This document shows, in pieces, positions 5,891 through 11,452 of a stretch of DNA of 15,824 bases; the stretch's first letter is position 1, and the number at the start of each line of letters is the position of its first letter. Source of the DNA: Candidatus Falkowbacteria bacterium LH_S3. GTDB lineage: Bacteria > Patescibacteriota > Patescibacteriia > Patescibacteriales > JAGXOH01. Location: positions 1 through 15,824 of the forward strand of contig JAGXOH010000014.1 of the NCBI GenBank assembly GCA_023659985.1, in the 5' to 3' direction. Made by a program: the position numbers and the translations under genes. The notes under the pieces are model-generated. The model was not told the DNA's origin. It ran no database searches and saw only the letters and a list, made by a program, of their open reading frames with translations.

Positions 5891-5910
5891 ATAATAAAAG
5901 GAGGATTAAG

Positions 5911-6252
5911 ATGCAAAGTAACGATGAAATAGCAAAAGGGTTTAGGAAGATTCAAAATAATGAGGTGGTGGCTACATCACCTGATTATGAAAAGGACAAG
6001 AAATTAAGAGATGAATTTCTGAAAAAGGGATGGATAGAATTTACCTATCCTTACGTTGTAAAAGGGAGAGATTTTCTTTTTCCCGATGTTGAGACCAAAG
6101 ATATATTCTTATTTCATCCATCCTTGGAAGAGGATATAAGTTTTTGGGAGCAGAGAGGGATCTGTAGCTTTAGAGCTACAGAAGAAAAGGAGGACGAATT
6201 TAAATCCTGGCTGGAAGATATTCCAGAGGATAAGTACATAGAAATCTTCTAA
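5911..6252 (+). CDS. Hypothetical protein (cargo of cassette B)
   Basis: 113-aa soluble, acidic protein that I do not recognise. It has no signal peptide or membrane segment. It starts MQSNDEIAKGFRKIQNNEVV, has a central aromatic stretch (GWIEFTYPYVVKGRDFLFPD) and ends in an acidic tail (WLEDIPEDKYIEIF). The ATG at 5911 is chosen because AAAGGAGG (5897-5904) sits six bases ahead. A longer reading frame from 5818 would run through the structured leader and is rejected. It occupies the same cassette position as the DUF3228-like gene but shares no sequence with it. Codon use is AT-rich like the host. A 138-bp tail with small hairpins, including ATTTGAGG/CCTCAAAT at 6370-6390, separates it from the hammerhead module. 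Confidence 0.7.
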   Translation: MQSNDEIAKGFRKIQNNEVVATSPDYEKDKKLRDEFLKKGWIEFTYPYVVKGRDFLFPDVETKDIFLFHPSLEEDISFWEQRGICSFRATEEKEDEFKSWLEDIPEDKYIEIF

Positions 6253-6390
6253 CAGATTTTATGTACTGGTATAAAGGTTTTTGTGCTTTTCCCTTAATTA
6301 GAAAGCTCCTTACTGATCATTGGTGGAGGTCAACCAGGATCAAAAATATTCGTAGAATTACGATGTTTTATTTGAGGACAAACCTCAAAT

Positions 6391-6517
6391 TAAAAGAGTT
6401 TTGCAAGTTTCTCACACAAAAAACTTGCTTCTATTTCCGTCATAGGCGGACTGATGAGTCTTCCGAAGTAATATCGGCAAGACGAAATAGAAAAGCTAAA
6501 CATTGTTGGTAAAATTT
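6391..6517 (+). repeat. Conserved cassette 3' module (copy B)
   Basis: Same order as 5064-5180: 'taaaagagttttgc', the 7-bp hairpin CAAGTTT/AAACTTG (6404-6410 with 6421-6427), the ribozyme, then 'gctaaacattgttgg'. The outer pairing of GTTTTGC with GCTAAAC is also available here. Confidence 0.7.
6429..6492 (+). ncRNA. Type III hammerhead ribozyme B
   Basis: Stem III is TTCTA (6429-6433) with TAGAA (6488-6492). Next come U (6434) and U (6435), with predicted cleavage after 6435. Stem I is TCCGTC (6436-6441) with GGCGGA (6445-6450), including one G·U pair and a 3-base loop. The core box CTGATGA is at 6451-6457. Stem II is GTCTT/AAGAC plus CCGA/TCGG with one bulged C (6478). The core box GAAA is at 6484-6487. 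Relative to ribozyme A, all three stems differ yet remain paired; for example the stem III pair next to the cleavage site is A-U here and G-C in A. That preservation of pairing strongly supports function. Confidence 0.9.
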
Positions 6518-6584
6518 GAAAAAATGGAATGTTTCCGACTTTTTAAAAAAAGGACAAATCTCCCTATTTTTTCTCAACAATTAA

Positions 6585-6626
6585 CCCCGCACCTTTTACT
6601 CTTCAAGAAGAGTAAAAGGTGCGGGG
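6585..6626. terminator. 20-bp perfect hairpin after cassette B
   Basis: CCCCGCACCTTTTACTCTTC (6585-6604) and its exact reverse complement (6607-6626) are separated only by AA. A second 9-bp hairpin, ACAAAACAA/TTGTTTTGT (6637-6656), follows. It probably ends cassette transcription, but there is no T-run directly after it on the plus strand. On the minus strand a T-rich stretch lies about 11 bases away. It could instead be a repeat relic: it is flanked by 'caacaatta' like the host hairpin repeat at 211-234. Confidence 0.5.
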
Positions 6627-6694
6627 TAATTATTCCACAAAACAAGTTTGTTTTGTAAGTCCAATCTATCTGAGCTTATTCAAATATACATAAC

Positions 6695-6734
6695 AATAAA
6701 AAAAGAAAAAGCTCCATCTAACCGATAGAGCTTT
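6695..6734 (-). terminator. Rho-independent terminator of the small membrane-protein gene
   Basis: On the minus strand AAAGCTC and GAGCTTT form the base of a stem with an internal ATC/GAT pairing, followed by a long T-rich run (TTTTTCTTTTTTTATTG). It lies about 30 bp beyond the stop codon of the gene at 6763-6990. Confidence 0.75.
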
Positions 6735-6762
6735 GTTTGATAGAGAGGTTTGATACCTTGCT

Positions 6763-6990
6763 TCAAAAAAGTCGCTTAAGTATCTCTGCAAGAAATAAAA
6801 TACCACAAACAACACAGATTATAACAATTCCTCCTCTTACAAAATTTAATACCTCATCTCTCTGTCCCCCTTTTGTCTCTTCTTTTCTCCGCACATTCTT
6901 TTTTACTTCTTCTATTGTTATTCCTTCTCCTTTACTTAGCTCTGTCATTATTAGTTCTCTTCTCCTCTTTCTTTTTTCTTCTTTGCTCAT
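6763..6990 (-). CDS. Small predicted membrane protein, paralogue of the adjacent 56-aa protein
   Basis: 75 aa. The N-terminus is highly basic (MSKEEKRKRRRELIMTELS), followed by a charged helix with ITIEEVKKNVRRKEE. The C-terminus has a single hydrophobic segment (about 51-69, GGIVIICVVCGILFLAEIL), predicting a tail-anchored or single-pass protein. The start is secured by AAGGAGG (6996-7002) five bases ahead of the ATG. A promoter (TTGACA at 7043-7038, 16-bp spacer, TATGTT at 7021-7016) and a downstream terminator complete a convincing transcription unit. Its first 40 residues align with the 56-aa product encoded just upstream, which lacks the membrane segment. I recognise no family. The plus-strand reading frame across it is low-complexity and is a shadow. 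Confidence 0.7.
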   Translation of the reverse strand: MSKEEKRKRRRELIMTELSKGEGITIEEVKKNVRRKEETKGGQRDEVLNFVRGGIVIICVVCGILFLAEILKRLF

Positions 6991-7015
6991 TTTTACCTCC
7001 TTATATATTCAAATG

Positions 7016-7043
7016 AACATAAACTCTGATGTCTCTATGTCAA
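7016..7043 (-). promoter_or_regulatory. Promoter of the small membrane-protein gene
   Basis: Minus strand TTGACA (7043-7038), a 16-bp spacer, then TATGTT (7021-7016). The -35 overlaps the last codons of the upstream 56-aa gene. The predicted start is only a few bases before the Shine-Dalgarno site. Confidence 0.5.
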
Positions 7044-7205
7044 GTCAAAAAAAGATTCAAGCATTTTCACATCTTTCCTTTTTTCTATTTCCCTTACTCG
7101 TTTCTTTATTTCTTCAATTGTCACCTCTCTTTCTCTGCTTAACTCTGTCATCACCGTTAATATCAGCTCCCTTCTTATTTTCCTTTTTCTTTTTCTCTCA
7201 TTCAT
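7035..7205 (-). CDS. 56-aa basic protein, paralogue of the downstream membrane protein
   Basis: The product begins MNERKRKRKIRRELILTVM, continues TELSREREVTIEEIKKRVRE and ends MLESFFDLT. It shares the pattern basic cluster-RREL-x-MTELS-x-(V/I)TIEE(I/V)KK-VR with the 75-aa protein downstream, which implies a tandem duplication. It lacks the C-terminal membrane segment, so it may be a cytoplasmic partner or a truncated copy. The ATG at 7205 is preceded by GGTGAG, which abuts a run of ten G residues (7213-7222). Length change in that run could alter translation. Function unknown. Confidence 0.55.
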   Translation of the reverse strand: MNERKRKRKIRRELILTVMTELSREREVTIEEIKKRVREIEKRKDVKMLESFFDLT

Positions 7206-7312
7206 TTTCTCACCCCCCCCCCATTGATATAATGTTTAAAGAACCAAGTTTTTTACCAACATCTAATCTAGACCTTATCATAAAATATTTAGATGTCAAC
7301 GATTGTCTTGAA

Positions 7313-7880
7313 TTAACACTTGAAATGCACGCCATTAAAAACTTGTCGTGGTGTTAAATAGTTAGAGCGTTTCTGTGATCAACTGTTCAATTTATGAACT
7401 GCGCACTGAACGTCTTTATCTGTAATTCTAACAAAAGAAGAACCCTTAGGGAAATATTGTCTCAATAAAGCATTAACTTTTCATTAGCTCCTCGTTGTTG
7501 AGGTTTTCCTTTGTCAGCAAAATAGACTAAGTCCTGCTCCTTCTTCTATCATCTTGTGTAAAGCAAACTCAGAGCCATTATCATAAGTAATTGTTTTACA
7601 AATCTTTCCTTTGAATTGTTGTTGGACTAAAGAATGAACCTCATCTGCCTTAGCAGTGGTTAAATTAGCTACAAGAAATCCAGATACTCTTTCTACATAA
7701 GTAACTATCCTTAATTTTCTTTCTCTTCCTACAAAAGTATCACCTTCCCAATCATCTAGTCTTTGTTTGTCTTTAACTTCTATTGGTCTATTGTGAATTG
7801 AGCGTTTATTGGCTTTATCTTGGATAAATTGGCTTAGTGCCGTATTTTCTTCTTTTCCTGCCTTGTCTTCTAAGAGCACT
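7313..7880 (-). pseudogene. IS30-family transposase remnant
   Basis: The catalytic core of an IS30-type DDE transposase is recognisable across several frames. The pieces in order are SALRRQGRKRRKYGTK, FIQDKANKRSIHNRP, WEGDTFVGRERKLRIVTYVE (first Asp), KTITYDNGSEFALHK (second Asp), VYFADKGKPQQRGANE (catalytic Glu), LLRQYFPKGSSFVRITDKD, and KRSNYLTPRQVFNGVHFKC at the C-terminus. At least three frameshifts, plus an in-frame stop after HKLNS, break the gene, and the N-terminal DNA-binding region is absent. It cannot encode active enzyme and does not explain movement of the hammerhead cassettes. Confidence 0.85.
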
Positions 7881-7915
7881 TAATTCTTAGAATTTAGTCC
7901 CCTGATTTTGATAAG

Positions 7916-7945
7916 TACAGAGTTAACTCTGTACTTTTGTTTTTA
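7916..7945 (+). terminator. Strong intrinsic terminator pointing rightward
   Basis: AGTACAGAG-ttaa-CTCTGTACT is followed by TTTTGTTTTTAATTTTTTT. It is a canonical plus-strand terminator with no plus-strand gene directly upstream. It lies inside the IS remnant and may shield sequences such as the convergent rnhB region from island transcription. Confidence 0.7.
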
Positions 7946-8135
7946 ATTTTTTTGTGTCTTTGTGTGTGCTTGTCTTGACATTAAAGCTATACAAGCATAA
8001 GTATTCACTTAATATGTTTATGCATACCCGTGATATATGGTTAATTGTTAATAAACTATTTATACTACCTATGTTATATTTCAAGTGTTAATTCAGCAAT
8101 TGGAAATAGGGGGACGTCTTATTTTCTCCTAATTT

Positions 8136-8777
8136 TTATTCTCCAATTTCTAATTTCTTAGCTACCGGCTTAAAACTTCGTCGATGTATAGGACACGGTC
8201 CATATCGGGTTAGGTATTCTATATGTTTTTTTGTCCCATATCCTTTATGCCTATCAAATCCGTAGTTTGGGTATTTTTGATGAAATTTTTCCATTAGTTT
8301 ATCTCGTGTTACTTTAGCTACAATAGAAGCGGCGGCTATAGAAAATATACTAGTATCGCCTCCTTTTATCGCCTCTTGCTTATAACTGCAATTAGGGAGC
8401 GGAAACTGTCCGTCTAAAAGAATTATATTTGGTTTTTCTTTTAAGCTACTTAATGCTTTTTTCATAGCTAAAAAAGATGCTTGCAAAATGTTTATTCTAT
8501 CTATAGTATTATTATGGACGACACCAATACCTATCTGGTTACAATTGTACCAAAGTGGCTGAATTATTTCCTCTCTTTTTTTAGAGGTTATTTTTTTAGA
8601 GTCATTTATTTCTTGCAGTATTTTTATGGAATGGAATTTTTTGTAAAAATTTTTATCCAAGATCACTACCGCGGCTATCACAGGGCCTGCCAAAGGACCT
8701 CGGCCTGCCTCGTCAATGCCAGCGACAAGAGGGTAGCCTTGTTGAAATAAATGGTGTTCGTGGTCAAGTGACAGCAT
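8136..8777 (-). CDS. rnhB: Ribonuclease HII
   Basis: Removes RNA from RNA-DNA hybrids and starts excision of misincorporated ribonucleotides; cytoplasmic and metal-dependent. The 213-aa product has the normal length. The catalytic Asp-Glu pair sits in VAGIDEAGRGPLAGPV (about 18-33). A central LLDGQFPLP strand carries the next acidic residue. AAASIVAKVTRDKLM and YPNYGFDRHKGYGTKKH are the conserved C-terminal block with the lysine-rich substrate-binding region. It lies 66 bp downstream of trxB on the same strand and is probably co-transcribed with it. The island ends 40 bp beyond its stop codon. Confidence 0.95.
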   Translation of the reverse strand: MLSLDHEHHLFQQGYPLVAGIDEAGRGPLAGPVIAAVVILDKNFYKKFHSIKILQEINDSKKITSKKREEIIQPLWYNCNQIGIGVVHNNTIDRINILQASFLAMKKALSSLKEKPNIILLDGQFPLPNCSYKQEAIKGGDTSIFSIAAASIVAKVTRDKLMEKFHQKYPNYGFDRHKGYGTKKHIEYLTRYGPCPIHRRSFKPVAKKLEIGE

Positions 8778-8843
8778 TGATTGATGCGGGAATATTAGGT
8801 TTTTATAGTTAGGGAGTTGGGAGCAGTAAAATATATCAATATT

Positions 8844-9809
8844 TTATTGGGTTTTTTCTTTTTTATCTTTTTGTTCTTTTTCTTGAACATATTGATATGC
8901 CGCCAACGTTGCGATTGTTCCTTGTCCGCACGCCACAGTAATTTGCTTAAAAGGAGTGGTGGTTACATCCCCAGCAGCATACATACCAGGGGTGGTTGTT
9001 TCGCATTTTTCATTGATTTTTATTTGGGATTTCTCGTTTCTTTCTACGAATTTTTCAACCAGATCGGTTGTAGCTATCCTCCCTATTTCTATAAATACAC
9101 CTTGAGCTTCAATCTCTGATTCTTTATCTTGTTGCTTATTATATACTTTAACTTGTTCTACGGTTTCTCCTCCTTCTATTTGTTTGATTTCACTGTTTTT
9201 TACTAATTGTATATTGTTTTTATCTTTAACCCCCTCTATCAATGACTCAAATGCTCGAAATTCTTCTCTTCTATGAACTAAATATACTTTATTGGCTATT
9301 TTGGATAGATACTCAGCCGCATCTAAGGCGCTATTGCCCCCGCCTACAACAACTACATCTTTATTTTTGTAAAAGGGAGCATCGCAATTGGCGCAATAAG
9401 TGACACCCTTGCCTGCGAACTTTTTTTCTCCAGGGATTTCCAATCTTTTAGGAGATAATCCTATAGCTATTATTACGGTTTTGCTATAAAAGACGTTGTT
9501 ATTAGTGATGAGTTTGAAATTGCCATTTTCATTTTTTTCTATCTTTTCGACCTTTTTATTTTTCATTTCCATTCCTAGGGCGGTAGCATGTTCTTGCATT
9601 TTGCTTATAAGTTCATAGTTATTTATGCTTTTAAAACCCGGGTAGTTTTCTATTTCCGAGGCAAATATCATTTGCCCTCCTGGTTCTTTGCCTATTATTA
9701 AAGCACTCATTTCTCTTCTTGCCGCATAAATACCAGCAGTCATTCCTGCCGGACCGGCACCAATAATAATAGCATCATATAACTTTTTAATTTGATTTTG
9801 TTTAGACAT
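8844..9809 (-). CDS. trxB: Thioredoxin reductase
   Basis: FAD-dependent NADPH:thioredoxin oxidoreductase, 321 aa, cytoplasmic. The FAD-binding motif GAGPAGMTAGIYAARR is at 17-32. The redox-active cysteines are in YCANCDAPF (C139 and C142); the usual motif is CATCDG, so Ala-Asn between the cysteines and Asp-Ala after them are family variants. The NADPH motif is GGGNSALDAAEYL (156-168). The second FAD motif near the C-terminus is GMYAAGDVTTTPFKQ, followed by QGTIATLAAYQYV. It precedes rnhB on the minus strand. The divergent neighbour at 10114 encodes a thiol-disulfide protein, so the two may share redox chemistry, though they are separately transcribed and the neighbour is probably extracytoplasmic. 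Confidence 0.94.
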   Translation of the reverse strand: MSKQNQIKKLYDAIIIGAGPAGMTAGIYAARREMSALIIGKEPGGQMIFASEIENYPGFKSINNYELISKMQEHATALGMEMKNKKVEKIEKNENGNFKLITNNNVFYSKTVIIAIGLSPKRLEIPGEKKFAGKGVTYCANCDAPFYKNKDVVVVGGGNSALDAAEYLSKIANKVYLVHRREEFRAFESLIEGVKDKNNIQLVKNSEIKQIEGGETVEQVKVYNKQQDKESEIEAQGVFIEIGRIATTDLVEKFVERNEKSQIKINEKCETTTPGMYAAGDVTTTPFKQITVACGQGTIATLAAYQYVQEKEQKDKKEKTQ

Positions 9810-9832
9810 AAAATAAAGTTATTAGATATAAA

Positions 9833-9860
9833 TTAATATGTTTTCTCAAAAGTCTATCAA
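9833..9860 (-). promoter_or_regulatory. Candidate trxB promoter
   Basis: Minus strand TTGATA (9860-9855), a 16-bp spacer, then TATTAA (9838-9833), about 24 bp upstream of the trxB ATG. The rest of the divergent intergenic region (to 10113) holds only A/T-rich sequence and the weak hairpin AGAATAAAA/TTTTATTCT near 9900-9926. Confidence 0.45.
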
Positions 9861-10000
9861 TCCAATAAAGAATTCAACAAAAATAGTCCCAACCCGCGAA
9901 GAATAAAATAAATTTGCTTTTATTCTATATTCTTTTTTCTTAATAAGCAAACTGCTCATAAGAGTAAATGTGAGTTTTTAAATTTTGAATTTTAATTTTT

Positions 10001-10030
10001 TTGACTTTTTATTGTTTTGTTTGATATTAT
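10001..10030 (+). promoter_or_regulatory. Candidate promoter of the CPYG thioredoxin-fold gene
   Basis: TTGACT (10001-10006), an 18-bp spacer, then TATTAT (10025-10030), giving a leader of about 75 nt before the ATG at 10114. Confidence 0.5.
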
Positions 10031-10113
10031 AAATTTAATCTGGTATTTAAATTAATAAATTTAATTAAATTCTTGTAAATTTAAAAAGTAATTTATAAGG
10101 ATTTTGGTAATTT

Positions 10114-11100
10114 ATGAATAAAGCATTATTATTCGGTCTTTTATTGGTTGGAGTAATAATCGGATACACCGGGGCGATTATAAGTAATGGTGATTCCGAA
10201 ACTATTAATTCAGCTAAGGTCAAGAGGAAAGCTGAGCAATTTGTTAATCAGAATTTAGTGCCTCCTAATAGTGACAAAAAAGCCGAGATTAAGAAAGTTG
10301 TTGAGGAAGGTGGACTTTATAAAGTTTCCCTTAATCTAAGTGGAAAAACAATAGAATCCTATATAACAAAAGATGGGAAAACTTTTTTTCCGCAGGGGAT
10401 GGATATTGATAAGATAAATAGTGAGAATAAAAATGATAGTAGTTCTCAAAAATCCAACCAAAATTCTCAACGGAAAAAAACCGTAAATACAAAGAAGGAT
10501 ACTCCTCTTGTTGAATTGTTTGTGATGAGCTATTGCCCTTATGGCACTCAAATGGAGAAAGCTATATTGCCTGCTGTTAAGGCACTGGGAGACAATATTG
10601 ATTTTGATCTTCAATTTGTTGATTACCTAATGCATAGCAAAAAAGAATTAAATGAAAATTTAAGGCAACATTGCATAGAAAAAAATCAACCAACAAAGTT
10701 GAACGTTTATCTTAGTTGTTTTTTGGAGAGTGGTCAATCTGAAAAATGTTTAAGTGAAACAGGAGTTGATAGCAATCTTTTGGAAAGCTGCACAGAACAA
10801 ATAGATAATAAGTATAAAATAACTGAAAAATTTAATGATAAAAGTACTTACCAAAACGGTTATCCTGTTTTTAATGTAAATAAAACTGCCAATGATAAAT
10901 ATGGGGTTTCTGGTTCTCCTACCTTAGTAATTAACGGCGAGGTTATTAAGCCGTCAAGAACTTCTAATGCCTTATTGAGGACAATATGTTCCGGATTTGA
11001 CCAGGAACCGGAAGAGTGTTCCGAGAAGCTTTCAACCACTCCCCCTTCTCCAGGTTTTGGTTCCGGAGAAGGTAGCAATTCCGGGGGCAGTTGCAAGTAA
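10114..11100 (+). CDS. Membrane-anchored thioredoxin-fold (DsbA/GILT-like) protein
   Basis: 328 aa. The N-terminal hydrophobic segment (4-23, ALLFGLLLVGVIIGYTGAII) is a signal anchor, so the rest probably lies outside the membrane. A small domain of about 30-100 is followed by a polar, Asn/Ser/Lys-rich linker (101-128). The thioredoxin-like domain opens with ELFVMSYCPYGTQMEK (about 134-149). The active-site motif is C141-P-Y-G rather than CxxC. Further cysteines are spread downstream (HCIEK, LSCFL, KCLSE, ESCTE, ICSGF, ECSEK). VSGSPTLVINGE holds the cis-proline-type Ser-Pro. The C-terminal tail is Gly/Ser-rich and ends SGGSCK with a last cysteine. CPYG-type proteins like this are, to my recollection, common in CPR and DPANN genomes. 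Role in extracytoplasmic thiol-disulfide exchange is inferred; substrate unknown. Confidence 0.75.
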   Translation: MNKALLFGLLLVGVIIGYTGAIISNGDSETINSAKVKRKAEQFVNQNLVPPNSDKKAEIKKVVEEGGLYKVSLNLSGKTIESYITKDGKTFFPQGMDIDKINSENKNDSSSQKSNQNSQRKKTVNTKKDTPLVELFVMSYCPYGTQMEKAILPAVKALGDNIDFDLQFVDYLMHSKKELNENLRQHCIEKNQPTKLNVYLSCFLESGQSEKCLSETGVDSNLLESCTEQIDNKYKITEKFNDKSTYQNGYPVFNVNKTANDKYGVSGSPTLVINGEVIKPSRTSNALLRTICSGFDQEPEECSEKLSTTPPSPGFGSGEGSNSGGSCK

Positions 11101-11452
11101 TACTGCTTTAGAGATTTGCTTTTCCTGGGTCAGGAATGGGTTTACATCTTTATTTTTTATTGCTATTGTTAGGTTTAGTTTATATATTTTGTAAGCATTT
11201 CCAAGTACATAAAACCTTAGGAGCAAAATTTAAAGCTGAATAAAAATTATAATTAACAAATCTTATAGTTAGGAGCAGTATTTCTTGAAATATATAAAAG
11301 GCTGTAACAAGAAAGATTCATAATAATATATTCTCTGCTGCAGATAAATTTAATTTTAGCACTTTTTTATGTTTTTCCTTAGAGAGTTCTTTACATTGTT
11401 CAGGTATATACAACATGTCGCGGGAAAAGTAATCTCCTAACCAAAAGATTAA
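11101..11452. other. Intergenic region without a recognisable gene
   Basis: About 350 bp of AT-rich sequence between the CPYG protein gene and rny. Short reading frames overlapping it on either strand are shadows of the upstream gene end. I see no tRNA, terminator with a clear T-run, or convincing -35/-10 pair; a TTTACA at about 11389 could be a -35 for rny but has no good -10. Confidence 0.5.

Larger units (their letters stand above)
5244..6517 (+). other. Cassette B: conserved 5' module, structured leader, unknown cargo gene, hammerhead 3' module
   Basis: Second unit with the architecture of cassette A. Its 5' module (5246-5747) is 103 bp longer, almost entirely because of a 101-bp segment at 5483-5583. 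Its peptide ORF is intact. Its cargo (5748-6390) is unrelated to A and close to the AT-rich host composition. Its 3' module is 6391-6517. Cassette B is probably the more intact copy. Exchangeability of the cargo is inference. Confidence 0.75.
7309..8095 (-). mobile_element. Decayed IS30-family element bounded by an 18-bp inverted repeat
   Basis: TGAATTAACACTTGAAAT at 7309-7326 is exactly inverted at 8078-8095. The decayed transposase reads toward the 7309 end and its stop codon lies within that terminal repeat. The interval is 787 bp, shorter than typical IS30 elements of about 1.1 kb, because the N-terminal helix-turn-helix part of the transposase is missing. I see no clear target duplication outside the repeats (TCT against GCA). 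That the 18-mers are the IS termini is inference from their position and inverted orientation. Confidence 0.6.

Noticed and set aside
5818..5910. N-terminal extension of cargo protein B from an ATG at 5818
   Set aside because: It would translate through perfect hairpins, has no Shine-Dalgarno site, and the ATG at 5911 is preceded by AAAGGAGG.
6261..6512. 83-codon reading frame across the cassette B 3' module
   Set aside because: It overlaps the complete hammerhead, has no ribosome binding site, and its equivalent in cassette A is not open over the same span.
4042..6517. Integron cassettes, or group I or group II introns
   Set aside because: No attC core sites, integrase, group II domain V, group I core or intron-encoded protein is visible.
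6737..7357. 206-codon plus-strand reading frame rich in Ser, Leu and Phe
   Set aside because: It is the antisense of two minus-strand purine-rich small genes that have ribosome binding sites, a promoter and a terminator, and its composition is low-complexity.
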